A stretch of DNA of 64,000 nt from Shewanella psychrophila. GTDB lineage: Bacteria > Pseudomonadota > Gammaproteobacteria > Enterobacterales > Shewanellaceae. Location of the stretch: contig NZ_CP014782.1 of NCBI RefSeq assembly GCF_002005305.1, positions 1,302,001-1,366,000 on the forward strand. Direction: 5' to 3'. How positions within the stretch are numbered: the first letter of the stretch is position 1; every line of letters starts with the position of its first letter. The notes under the pieces are model-generated. The model had not been told where the DNA came from. It did not search any database and was given only the letters and a program-made list of their open reading frames with translations. Below, one piece after another: positions 1-8,078 of this stretch. The translations under genes and the position numbers were made by a program.

Positions 1-136
1 CGAGTCGCTTCATCGCCATGGTTACCAGTTCTGAACCCGAGCACTCGATCGCTTCTAACATGGTTCTTGGTGTCGAAAACTTTCCAGTACCGGTAAGCAG
101 TCTGGACGAAAATTGATGATCGGCAATCTTTAACAT
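1..136 (-). CDS. thiG: Thiazole synthase ThiG, N-terminal part (runs off the window)
   Basis: Only the first 45 codons are present; the gene continues past the left edge. The reverse-strand translation starts MLKIADHQFSSRLLTGTGKF and continues with a TMLEAIECSGSELVTMA-type stretch, typical of the start of the ThiG TIM barrel. ThiG condenses deoxyxylulose phosphate, dehydroglycine and ThiS thiocarboxylate into the thiazole phosphate carboxylate. The ATG is one base after the thiS stop codon, with a GGGAGG ribosome site inside the end of thiS, so translation is probably coupled. thiH would be expected next, beyond the window. Confidence 0.93.
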   Translation of the reverse strand, partial: MLKIADHQFSSRLLTGTGKFSTPRTMLEAIECSGSELVTMAMKRL

Positions 137-137
137 C

Positions 138-380
138 TTAGCCTCCCGCCACTAGGGCAAATACTTCAAATTTATCGCCATGGCGACACAAGGTCCCTTC
201 CCAGCGTGACTTAGGCAATACTTGTCCGTTACATACGACTGCAACAGAATTAGCGGCAATATTTTGCTGCAGGAGTAAAGATTGTATGCTCAAATCATTC
301 GTCAATACGGTCAGCTCATCGTTGAGCATGACCTTGATTGACGCTTCACTGATATTATTCTCGGGGATTTTGTGACTCAT
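138..380 (-). CDS. thiS: Sulfur carrier protein ThiS
   Basis: A small ubiquitin-fold sulfur carrier of 80 residues ending in the diagnostic Gly-Gly (VAGG), the site that ThiF adenylates and that carries the thiocarboxylate used by ThiG. Usual ThiS is about 65 residues. Here about 16 extra residues precede the first beta strand (VMLNDELTVL). The longer start is favoured because its ATG directly follows the thiF stop (TAA then ATG) and an AAGGAGAGG Shine-Dalgarno lies just upstream. A shorter start at about position 329 would give a standard-length protein but lacks such context. It lies between thiF and thiG in the thiamin operon. Confidence 0.92.
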   Translation of the reverse strand: MSHKIPENNISEASIKVMLNDELTVLTNDLSIQSLLLQQNIAANSVAVVCNGQVLPKSRWEGTLCRHGDKFEVFALVAGG

Positions 381-1208
381 TTATGCCTCTCCTTCACAGT
401 ACAAGCTTGGATTGGATGTCCGGGATTGAGCCTTGATTTTATTTTTGATCGGTTCCACTCGTCCACCACATATATGACATTCAAGATCTCGATTCAAATT
501 AGCCTCACGCCATTGCATAGCAAGGCCATCGAACCAGAGTAATTTCCCATGTGGCACAGAGATCCCCAAGAGTAAATTCATCCCAAGTAAAGCCTGCATG
601 GACGCCATCACTCCAACCATAGGGCCTAAAACTCCAACACTCTGACAGGTTTCACTGACGAGAGAATCTTCAGGAAACAGGCATGCATAGCAGCCAGACT
701 CTGGCGATGACTCCATGTCTACGATGAAAATCTGACCATTAAAATTGGCCACCGAAGCCGTGATTAACGGCGCTTTGACTCGAAGGCTGGTTAAATTAAT
801 CAATTGACGAGTGCTGAAATCATCGGTGCAGTCGAACACAAGATCCATGTGTGCCAGTAACTCCACACCATTATGTTCGACTAATTTATCGGTCACCGCT
901 TTCACGTTACTACCAGCATACGCATTTAAGAGCTTATGAGCCGCAGTCACTGATTTATACTCGCCGATATCCTGATCACTAAAAAGCAGCTGCCTTGGCA
1001 AGTTTGATAACTCAATGATGTCATGATCTATCAGTGTCAAGTTACCCACCCCCGCAGCCGCCAGATACTGTGCGACCAGATGCCCTAGACCACCAACCCC
1101 CACAATGGCGACATGAGCCTGTAACAAATTAATCTGACCCGCTTCACCGACATCCGGCAATAAAATTTGCCTAGAGTAGCGCAAAAAATCAGTATTACTG
1201 AGAGACAT
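381..1208 (-). CDS. thiF: ThiS adenylyltransferase ThiF (HesA/MoeB/ThiF family)
   Basis: E1-like enzyme of 275 residues that adenylates the C-terminal glycine of ThiS. A Rossmann ATP site (VGVGGLGHLVAQYLAAAG) is near residue 37, followed by the RQLLFSDQDIGEYK segment of this family. Two CxxC pairs (CYAC near residue 172 and CHIC near residue 245) form the expected structural zinc site. A tail of about 25 residues follows the second pair. The start overlaps the 3' end of thiDE by 14 nt and the stop abuts thiS, so the genes are in one operon. MoeB is the closest alternative, but the neighbours decide for ThiF. Confidence 0.92.
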   Translation of the reverse strand: MSLSNTDFLRYSRQILLPDVGEAGQINLLQAHVAIVGVGGLGHLVAQYLAAAGVGNLTLIDHDIIELSNLPRQLLFSDQDIGEYKSVTAAHKLLNAYAGSNVKAVTDKLVEHNGVELLAHMDLVFDCTDDFSTRQLINLTSLRVKAPLITASVANFNGQIFIVDMESSPESGCYACLFPEDSLVSETCQSVGVLGPMVGVMASMQALLGMNLLLGISVPHGKLLWFDGLAMQWREANLNRDLECHICGGRVEPIKNKIKAQSRTSNPSLYCEGEA

Positions 1209-2772
1209 CAGCTTGCTCCCAGGCAGAGGATAAGGCTTGATAGGCGACGCCTGGCTGTTCTGACTCGGTCACGGCTCTTACCACTGCAACATCATCTACC
1301 CCAGTGAGCTTAACGGTCTCAATACGGCTGGCGTCTATGCCACCAATTGCTACCAAGGGATAATGTCCCTTAAACAAATTCACATAGTGTTGCAGTTTCA
1401 TCAGACCTTGGGGCGCTGAGGGCATCACCTTAGTGGTCGTGGGGAAAATATGCCCCAGCGCGATGTAGGAAGGCATTATTTGTGATGCGAGCAAGAGCTC
1501 GAAGTAGCTATGGCTCGAAATACCAAGGGCAAGATTTGCGTCAGCGATACGGTTAAGATCGGCATCATAGAGATCTTCCTGCCCTAAGTGCACACCATAA
1601 GCGTTATATTTGAGCGCCAACTCCCAATAATCATTGATAAATACCTTCGCCTGATAATCCCGGCCTAAAGTGATAGCTTGCGCTATTTTATCTTCAAGAT
1701 GAGGCTCCCCTGCATCCTTTATCCTAAGTTGAATCGTTTTAGCCCCAGCTCTGAGTAAGGTTTCTAGCTGTGACAATTGAGACACCACAGGATAGAGTCC
1801 CAACCGCTCATCTATTGCCTTAAACTTGATCCCAGATGGAAGTGAAGGCCCATCGTCTAAGCTAGAAATAATCGGAAAATCATTCAAATCATTAGGCCAT
1901 CCAGTACGTGATAGGGGACCAGGGCCCTCACCTACAGGGTAACTGTGCTTTATTCCGGCAGTCACATAGGCTTTAGCGACGGCTATAGCATCATGAAGCA
2001 CAAAACCTGAGGCCATTACGCTGGCAATAGCAGAGCTTAGCGTACAGCCAGTGCCATGGTTATTGTTCGATGGGATACGTTGACTCGATAGCAAGAAACT
2101 ACGGTGTTGATGCATTTCAGAGCAAGCGGTAACGCGGGTGCAAACAAAAATATCTTGAGCTGCGTTAGCGCGCCAGGCAGGCCCTTTATCCCCTCCTTTA
2201 GCCAATACATTAGTCTCGAGCAATTGGGACAAGTCTTTGGCCGCGAGATGATACTGGGACATGTCATCTAAGGTTCGCCCCACCAGCTCTCCGAGCTCAA
2301 AGGCATTTGGGGTGATCAAGGTGAGCAAGCCTGTAAAGGGAGTAAAGTCGAGCCGACTTTCATCTCCATCGAATCGGTCACCGCAACTGGCTATCATAAC
2401 GGGATCTAAGATAACCGCGACCTCAGTACCATTGCGCTTCATGTGGTCATGAAGATCCAAGGCAAGCCAGCGACTCAAGAGATCTATTTGATGCTGATTT
2501 GCCAGCAGACCTATCTTTATCGCTTTGGGTGGCAAGTCTTGCAGCAAGGTATCGAGTTGAGCCAGCAGCATCTCATCTGAGACAGGCTCAACCAAATTAA
2601 CCGCTACTGAACTTTGGGCCGTTAATGTCGTGATCACAGTGCAAGCATGACAAGCGAGATCGTTCATGGTAGCGAGATCCGCCTGAATACCTGCACCGCC
2701 GCCACTGTCAGAGCCTGCTATTGACCAAACAACAGGCTTTAAAGCCGACAAGGTCAGCTCTAAATTTGCCAT
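1195..2772 (-). CDS. thiDE: Bifunctional HMP(-P) kinase / thiamin-phosphate synthase ThiDE
   Basis: Fusion of ThiD (roughly residues 10-275) and ThiE (roughly 315-520). The ThiD half has the substrate loop SIAGSDSGGGAGIQADL and the anion-hole motif NNHGTGCTLSSAIAS, and phosphorylates hydroxymethylpyrimidine twice. The ThiE half has VHLGQEDL, LGISSHS, the ALGHIFPTTTK phosphate-binding stretch and AIGGI, and joins pyrimidine diphosphate to thiazole phosphate. The start is set at MANLELTLSALKPV, 4 nt after the thiC stop; a longer in-frame start would lie inside thiC. ThiDE fusions are common in Shewanella and relatives. Both active sites look intact by eye. Confidence 0.92.
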   Translation of the reverse strand: MANLELTLSALKPVVWSIAGSDSGGGAGIQADLATMNDLACHACTVITTLTAQSSVAVNLVEPVSDEMLLAQLDTLLQDLPPKAIKIGLLANQHQIDLLSRWLALDLHDHMKRNGTEVAVILDPVMIASCGDRFDGDESRLDFTPFTGLLTLITPNAFELGELVGRTLDDMSQYHLAAKDLSQLLETNVLAKGGDKGPAWRANAAQDIFVCTRVTACSEMHQHRSFLLSSQRIPSNNNHGTGCTLSSAIASVMASGFVLHDAIAVAKAYVTAGIKHSYPVGEGPGPLSRTGWPNDLNDFPIISSLDDGPSLPSGIKFKAIDERLGLYPVVSQLSQLETLLRAGAKTIQLRIKDAGEPHLEDKIAQAITLGRDYQAKVFINDYWELALKYNAYGVHLGQEDLYDADLNRIADANLALGISSHSYFELLLASQIMPSYIALGHIFPTTTKVMPSAPQGLMKLQHYVNLFKGHYPLVAIGGIDASRIETVKLTGVDDVAVVRAVTESEQPGVAYQALSSAWEQADVSQ

Positions 2773-2776
2773 TAGA

Positions 2777-4753
2777 TTATCCCTCAACCTCATCGAGTAC
2801 AGGTTTAGCTGCACCGGCTTCATGATATAGGGCTGCGCCCTTAGCCTTAAACTCAGCAGACATAATGGCCATCCCCTTCTCTCTACCCATATCAGAACTT
2901 AAATCGGCAGTACTTCTCGCCTTAAACTCATCATTGGTTTGTATTTCAAGTTTCTGAGCCGCAGCATATTCACGCACCTCTTGGCTGATCTTCATCGAAC
3001 AGAATTTAGGTCCACACATGGAGCAGAAATGCGCCACCTTAGCCGATTCCTGAGGCAAAGATTCATCGTGATAGGCTTTTGCGGTTTGTGGATCCAATCC
3101 CAGGTTATATTGATCTTCCCAACGGAACTCGAAACGCGCCTTAGATAAAGCATTGTCGCGAATTTGCGCCGTCGGGTGCCCTTTAGCCACATCACCAGCA
3201 TGAGCCGCAATTTTATAGGCAATTAATCCCTGCTTCACATCTTCCTTGTTCGGCAATCCAAGGTGCTCTTTAGGCGTCACATAACAGAGCATAGAGCAAC
3301 CAAACCAAGCGATCATCGCCGCCCCAATGCCTGAGGTAAAGTGATCATATCCAGGTGCGATATCTGTCGTTTGTGGGCCTAAAGTATAGAAAGGCGCTTC
3401 ATCACACACTGCTAACTGTTTATCCATATTCTCTTTAATAAGGTTCATAGGGATGTGGCCAGGACCTTCTATGATCGTCTGCACATCATATTGCCAGGCG
3501 ATCTTAACCAGTTCGCCTAAGGTCTCGAGCTCGGCAAACTGCGCCTCATCGTTCGCATCAGCGATGGAACCCGGACGCATGCCGTCACCGAGAGATAACG
3601 ACACATCATAGGCGGCGCAAAGCTTACAAATATCTCTGAAGTGCTCGTAGAGGAAATTTTCCTGATGATGGGACAAACACCATTTTGCCATGATGGAGCC
3701 ACCGCGTGAGACGATCCCCGTCAGGCGATTTGCCGTCATAGGCACATAGCGCAGTAATACGCCGGCATGAATAGTGAAATAATCGACCCCCTGCTCAGCC
3801 TGCTCAATCAAGGTATCCTTAAACACATCCCAGGTCAGATCTTCGGCGACACCGTTCACTTTCTCTAAGGCCTGATAGATTGGCACAGTCCCGATAGGCA
3901 CCGGAGAGTTGCGAATGATCCACTCGCGGGTCTCATGGATATAACGTCCGGTAGACAGATCCATCACAGTATCCGCGCCCCAACGGGTAGACCAGACCAG
4001 CTTCTCGACTTCCTCTTCAATAGATGAGGTCACCGCCGAGTTGCCGATATTAGCATTGACCTTAACCAAGAAATTCCGGCCTATGATCATGGGTTCGGCT
4101 TCGGGATGGTTGATGTTCAACGGAATAATCGCACGGCCTCTGGCAATTTCGCTTCTGACAAACTCGGGGGTGATCGGCTCAGAAATCGAAGCGCCGAAAC
4201 TTTCGCCAGGAGCCTTGCGGGTCAATACCTCGTCGGTGATCTCAGACTGTGCCATGTTTTCGCGAATGGCGATATATTCCATTTCAGGGGTAATAATCCC
4301 TTTTCTGGCATAATGTAACTGAGTCACACACTGACCTTGTTTCGCCTTTCTTGGAGGAAGTAGAGAATCGAACCTCAGGTGATCTAAGCCATCATCTGCG
4401 AGTCTTTGCTGAGTAAAACCAGAACTGGCACCGATAAGTTGCTCAGTATCATCACGTTCTACAATCCAGTTATTTCTGAATTTATCCAAGCCACGGCGGA
4501 CATTAATATTGGCATCAGGATCTGAATATGGCCCGGCGCAGTCATAGACTTTTAGCGGTGCATTGGGCTCCAAAATAGGATCCGTTTCTGTTCCGCCCAC
4601 CATGGTATCCGACAGGAGAATTTGGCGCATACCGACACGAAGATCTTCGCGACTACCGGTTAAATAAACTTTCTCAGAATTAGGGTGCTGTAACGGCTTT
4701 AGGGTATCGATGAACTCTTGAGCTTGAGCTCGGGTTTCGCGGCGGTTTGACAT
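2777..4753 (-). CDS. thiC: Phosphomethylpyrimidine synthase ThiC
   Basis: Radical-SAM enzyme converting aminoimidazole ribotide to HMP phosphate, 658 residues from the chosen start MSNRRETRAQAQ. The C-terminal CSMCGPKFCSM gives the CxxCx4C iron-sulfur ligands. Conserved stretches include GADTVMDLSTG, DYFTIHAGV, SRGGSIMAKWC and EGPGHIPMN. An upstream TTG would add 31 residues translated from the leader RNA; the ATG at 4753 is preferred because it follows a GTGAG-type site and matches the usual N-terminus. First gene of the operon, directly behind the TPP riboswitch, so thiamin excess should shut down the whole cluster. Confidence 0.96.
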   Translation of the reverse strand: MSNRRETRAQAQEFIDTLKPLQHPNSEKVYLTGSREDLRVGMRQILLSDTMVGGTETDPILEPNAPLKVYDCAGPYSDPDANINVRRGLDKFRNNWIVERDDTEQLIGASSGFTQQRLADDGLDHLRFDSLLPPRKAKQGQCVTQLHYARKGIITPEMEYIAIRENMAQSEITDEVLTRKAPGESFGASISEPITPEFVRSEIARGRAIIPLNINHPEAEPMIIGRNFLVKVNANIGNSAVTSSIEEEVEKLVWSTRWGADTVMDLSTGRYIHETREWIIRNSPVPIGTVPIYQALEKVNGVAEDLTWDVFKDTLIEQAEQGVDYFTIHAGVLLRYVPMTANRLTGIVSRGGSIMAKWCLSHHQENFLYEHFRDICKLCAAYDVSLSLGDGMRPGSIADANDEAQFAELETLGELVKIAWQYDVQTIIEGPGHIPMNLIKENMDKQLAVCDEAPFYTLGPQTTDIAPGYDHFTSGIGAAMIAWFGCSMLCYVTPKEHLGLPNKEDVKQGLIAYKIAAHAGDVAKGHPTAQIRDNALSKARFEFRWEDQYNLGLDPQTAKAYHDESLPQESAKVAHFCSMCGPKFCSMKISQEVREYAAAQKLEIQTNDEFKARSTADLSSDMGREKGMAIMSAEFKAKGAALYHEAGAAKPVLDEVEG

Positions 4754-4887
4754 AAGCAATCTCACTTTAATTGAAATGAAGTTGCTTGCCTGGAGAGTTG
4801 AATAGCAGACACGAGAACAAAGTCTCGAAGTCACAGACAATGACAATAAACGGATCTATTCTGAAACCAGATACTAAGACTCCAGAT

Positions 4888-4910
4888 CGTCGTCTCAAAA
4901 GTTGAGGCGA
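4888..4910 (-). promoter_or_regulatory. Leader hairpin downstream of the TPP aptamer
   Basis: The minus strand can form a 9-pair stem (one mismatch) with a three-base loop, TCGCCTCAA / TTGAGACGA. No run of T follows, so it is not an ordinary intrinsic terminator. It sits between aptamer and thiC and may take part in riboswitch readout. Inference only. Confidence 0.35.
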
Positions 4911-4993
4911 TAACTCTAAAATTAGCAGGCGTTGAATCAAAATATAATGATTCAATGAATACAGAAATTCACACGATTTATGGACATTATCAT

Positions 4994-5077
4994 GCTTGTT
5001 TCCTTCGCAGGTTTTAACCTGATCAGGTTCAACGGATCCCGAATAAACGGTCTCAGCCAATAGGCACTCCGACAAGA
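4994..5077 (-). promoter_or_regulatory. TPP riboswitch (THI element)
   Basis: Read on the minus strand, the segment starts with GGAGTGCC, has the conserved CTGAGA, then GGGATCC, ACCTGATCAGGTT, ACCTGCGAAGGAAACAAG: all hallmark blocks of the thiamin pyrophosphate aptamer in the right order. It lies about 240 nt before the thiC start, directly downstream of a good promoter. The leader between aptamer and thiC holds a strong hairpin (about 4888-4910) that may be part of the expression platform. I cannot tell whether control is by termination or by access to the ribosome site. Confidence 0.95.
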
Positions 5078-5084
5078 TGTGAGC

Positions 5085-5114
5085 AGTATAATCTTAAAAC
5101 ATGAAAGTTAACAA
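5085..5114 (-). promoter_or_regulatory. Promoter of the thiC operon
   Basis: On the minus strand TTGTTA (5109-5114) and TATACT (5085-5090) are separated by 18 bp. The predicted transcription start, about 5078, falls exactly where the riboswitch aptamer begins, which supports the call. Sigma-70 type; not tested. Confidence 0.65.
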
Positions 5115-5259
5115 GGCTTTTGTAAAGATATGGAATCGAAAAATATCACAGAAGTAAAATAAATAACCCGTTGAATTTAAATAAAATAAATTTAATTCGC
5201 AAAACTAAAGTATAAAAATTTATTTTACCATTAAATTATTTCATCATTATAACGATGAC

Positions 5260-6330
5260 TTAATGGATCTTTCTATGCACCTTTTTTGCTATAGCCCGCA
5301 TTAACGCCGCCGCAACAGAGTCACCATCACAGCGAAATGGATAACCTAGATTCTCCGCATGGGGATTAATTGGGTTGGGGGTTTTCACGATTCGGTAGCA
5401 AGTATTACCCTTTTTGACGATTCGATTAGGATCTAACTCATTATCCAAGGACTCAGCATCACTCCAGATATCAAGTTCGGGGAGTTCGAGAATGAACATC
5501 TCACCATCCATCTCACTGAGTGTTTTAGTTTGGGTATATTGATTGGCTTGCTCCACAGAAAGCTCATTGAGTGACACCTCTCTTTGACGAGAAAGGTATT
5601 CTTGAGTTGAGGCACTGAACGTCGACATGTTAAGCCTCTCGCTCTCGTCATTCTTGCTATAGGCCGAGGAAGAAAAATAAGCAGGTTTACTCACAGATAA
5701 CGCTTTCTTTGACGTGGAAAAATCTTGCTTAACCAGAGGGTGTTTAATTTCTTTTACCACTCGATCCTGTACCACAGATTTCTGCGCTAATCTCTCTTCT
5801 ATCACAGGTTTGTCGTCCCTTACGGCTGACATCATCTGCTTTGAGTTCTCCTTAGGCTGAACTTGTTGCAAACCACCCTGTGTCAAATCATCTGCTGCGA
5901 GTTGAGGCGATGGAGCTTCACTCTTTACTCGTTTTGATTTTTCTTGCGCTATCACTGGAGCTTGAAAATACATATAGGCGCTTAATTGAGGAACCTCAGA
6001 TTCAGTGCCATTGATCTTGCTTTCCGGGTATAACAAAGGAGCTGGGGTCCAGAGCAAATCTAAGATAAACATCATTACCAGATGAAAAATAATGACAAGA
6101 ATTATCACCAATAACCAGGAAATTCTGCGCTTGTTGGTAACAGGATTAACATGCTCATTTGCAGATAAGATAAAGGGTCTAAGCTGATCGCTAAGCTCTG
6201 GAAGCTCGACAGCAGCATCAAACTGAATATCCAGATCCGCGGCACAGGTACTTGCCTTTAGTCCCTTCAGTTCATCTCTGTCTTCATTAACTAACACTTC
6301 CTCTATCTGAAACGCCTTCAATAACATCAT
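5260..6330 (-). CDS. Unrecognised single-pass membrane protein with a periplasmic C-terminal domain
   Basis: 356 residues, function not recognised. About 70 cytoplasmic residues are followed by one strong membrane segment (WLLVIILVIIFHLVMMFIL, near residues 72-92). A long polar, low-complexity region rich in Ser, Lys and Gln comes next (about 120-270). A compact C-terminal block then follows, with KGNTCYRIVKTPNPINP and a second cysteine in GYPFRCDGD. The layout recalls TonB- or TolA-like linkers, but the end shows no TonB signature. It is a lone minus-strand gene with AT-rich DNA on both sides, so there is no operon context. ATG ATG at the start leaves the exact first codon uncertain by one residue. 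Confidence 0.75.
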   Translation of the reverse strand: MMLLKAFQIEEVLVNEDRDELKGLKASTCAADLDIQFDAAVELPELSDQLRPFILSANEHVNPVTNKRRISWLLVIILVIIFHLVMMFILDLLWTPAPLLYPESKINGTESEVPQLSAYMYFQAPVIAQEKSKRVKSEAPSPQLAADDLTQGGLQQVQPKENSKQMMSAVRDDKPVIEERLAQKSVVQDRVVKEIKHPLVKQDFSTSKKALSVSKPAYFSSSAYSKNDESERLNMSTFSASTQEYLSRQREVSLNELSVEQANQYTQTKTLSEMDGEMFILELPELDIWSDAESLDNELDPNRIVKKGNTCYRIVKTPNPINPHAENLGYPFRCDGDSVAAALMRAIAKKVHRKIH

Positions 6331-6651
6331 CCCTGTGGTTTATCATTGTCACTTCACTTACATTGAGTGACGAACTCATTGCCAGAATCTTAATCTAGGC
6401 CCTATAACGATAAAATTAGGATTCCTAATGAGCCATAAAGTTCATTCTAATGGCTACTGAATCAGGTTACTCATGATGAGCAAACTGGCCATAATCAGTC
6501 AATCATCTGGTTTTCCCTTGGAAATAAGTTAGGAAGCAATGCAAAAGAGCATAAAGGTTTTAATTTAACCAACAAACAAATCAGGCTTACACGTGTACGC
6601 TCAAGTGTGGTTTTATGCTGGTTATGCTGTTAGACTCCACCGAAACGATTT
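6331..6651. other. Intergenic region between two divergent genes
   Basis: 321 bp separating the unknown membrane protein (minus) from the hemolysin III gene (plus). Apart from the FabR-like operator at 6585-6600 I see no gene, RNA or repeat in it. Confidence 0.6.
6585..6600. promoter_or_regulatory. FabR-like operator
   Basis: The 16-mer GCTTACACGTGTACGC is a palindrome with seven of eight pairs matching, centred on ACACGTGT. It closely resembles the FabR (YijC) operator of enterobacteria, of the form AGCGTACA-CGTGTACGCT. It ends 51 bp before the start of the hemolysin III gene. In E. coli, FabR sites have been described upstream of fabA, fabB and yqfA, and the downstream gene here is a YqfA-type protein. 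Binding is inferred. Confidence 0.55.
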
Positions 6652-7347
6652 ATGAGAAAAATTTCTATGGCATTAGAACAATCATTAGCCCAGCAATCAT
6701 CGACAGTCTCAGTTAATAGCAGTGGATATACCCATAAAGAAGAGATGGCAAACAGCATAAGTCATGGTCTGGGGATTGTAGCTGGGATTATAGGGCTCAT
6801 TCTTTCACTGATGAAGGGTCAACAAACACTGGATAGCGTTCAATTATTCGGACTGGTTGTCTACTGTTCCAGCATCATCTTACTTTTCTCCTGCTCGACC
6901 TTATATCACTCAGTCTCCTCTCCTATTTGGAAGCACAGACTTAAGATTGCCGATCATTGCGCCATCTACTTTTTAATCGCCGGTACCTATACTCCTCTGA
7001 TGCTTATTGCACTGAATGGTACCAAGGCAAATATTATTCTCATCGCCATCTGGTCTCTGGCATTTGGTGGGGTAATATTTAAAACCCTGTTTATCAGTCG
7101 TTTTAAGAGACTCAGTGTTGCCCTTTATTTATTGATGGGCTGGCTATGCGCAACGGTAATGAATGAGCTGATCGATTCGATGACAGAGCTAGGTTTTCAG
7201 TTATTAATTTTGGGCGGATTATTTTACAGTGTTGGGGTAATTTTTTATGTAGGTAAACGCATTCCCTATAACCACGCGATATGGCACCTATTTGTTCTCG
7301 CTGGCGCGGTAAGCCATTTCTTCTGTGTTTACTTCACCCTGATTTAA
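6652..7347 (+). CDS. PAQR / hemolysin III family membrane protein (YqfA/TrhA type)
   Basis: 231 residues with about seven hydrophobic helices. The family's metal-site motifs are present: the N-terminal EEMANSISHGLG, the CSTLYHS stretch, the KIADHCAIYFLIAGTYTP block and a C-terminal HAIWHLFVLAGAVSHF. These histidines resemble the zinc site of PAQR receptors. Bacterial members are linked to membrane homeostasis rather than true haemolysis (E. coli YqfA is called TrhA). A start at the second Met (codon 6) is also possible; neither has a strong ribosome site. A FabR-like operator upstream suggests control with unsaturated fatty acid synthesis. Confidence 0.88.
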   Translation: MRKISMALEQSLAQQSSTVSVNSSGYTHKEEMANSISHGLGIVAGIIGLILSLMKGQQTLDSVQLFGLVVYCSSIILLFSCSTLYHSVSSPIWKHRLKIADHCAIYFLIAGTYTPLMLIALNGTKANIILIAIWSLAFGGVIFKTLFISRFKRLSVALYLLMGWLCATVMNELIDSMTELGFQLLILGGLFYSVGVIFYVGKRIPYNHAIWHLFVLAGAVSHFFCVYFTLI

Positions 7348-7375
7348 GCCGCAAAAATTAGATATATCTAGACTG

Positions 7376-7903
7376 TCAGCCGTCTTGAAAATCACGGAAA
7401 GCTTGTGTCAATAGCTCAGCCTCTTCAGGTTTATTTTTTAACTCGAGTAGGCTGATGATACACTCTATGGTGCACAGGCCCCCTTCAATCTGATTACGTC
7501 TCAGCGTAAAACCTGAATCTGCCTGCTCAGTTAAGGCAAACTTATCAGCAGCCTTAAGATATGGGCTTTGTCTCATCATCTTACGGGCCTCTTGCCAAGT
7601 TGCATCTAAGATGATGAGGGTATCAGGTACATGATCGAGATAGACTTCTGATTTACCCACCAAAGGCGCCAGCTTATCTTTTTCACCTAAGTCTAAGCTG
7701 ACATCAGCGTGGCATGAGTCCGTCGGCTTTGGAAAAAGCACCGCGGCACTATGGCTAAGGATTAATTCTATCAAGACTTGATCCGGCGCTACCCTCGACC
7801 AAATAACTCTCCGACACCATTGAGGAAATACTTGTAAAGCAAGTGATCCAGTATTGGTTGGACGCTGTACTTCTCTCTCATGTGTTAACAAGACCAAGTT
7901 CAT
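7376..7903 (-). CDS. DTW-domain protein, tRNA-uridine aminocarboxypropyltransferase
   Basis: 175 residues. The DTW motif is seen as LDATWQEARKMMRQSPYL near residue 103, with RRNQIEGGLCTIECI further on. Families with this domain (TapT in E. coli) transfer the 3-amino-3-carboxypropyl group from SAM to a uridine of tRNA (acp3U47). The N-terminus HEREVQRPTNTGSLAL is the usual substrate-side block. The four N-terminal cysteines of some DTW proteins are absent, as in the shorter subgroup. Monocistronic, convergent with the hemolysin III gene. The exact tRNA target is inferred. Confidence 0.85.
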   Translation of the reverse strand: MNLVLLTHEREVQRPTNTGSLALQVFPQWCRRVIWSRVAPDQVLIELILSHSAAVLFPKPTDSCHADVSLDLGEKDKLAPLVGKSEVYLDHVPDTLIILDATWQEARKMMRQSPYLKAADKFALTEQADSGFTLRRNQIEGGLCTIECIISLLELKNKPEEAELLTQAFRDFQDG

Positions 7904-8078
7904 CTATTTTTACTCTTATCATTATTCATGCATAAAAATATGAAAGTCATTAAAGGAAAACCCACCTTAGGCAGAGATTGCTCACCTATTTACGCTCTTG
8001 TACTAGGAAAATCCACTACTGTGAGATAAAATCAGACGATAACAATTCTCATTCCCACAGATAAAGTCAAAGTGTATT

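Noticed and set aside
4767..5075. Minus-strand open frame of 102 codons upstream of thiC
   Set aside because: It is translated across the TPP riboswitch aptamer and leader; the conserved RNA blocks explain the sequence.
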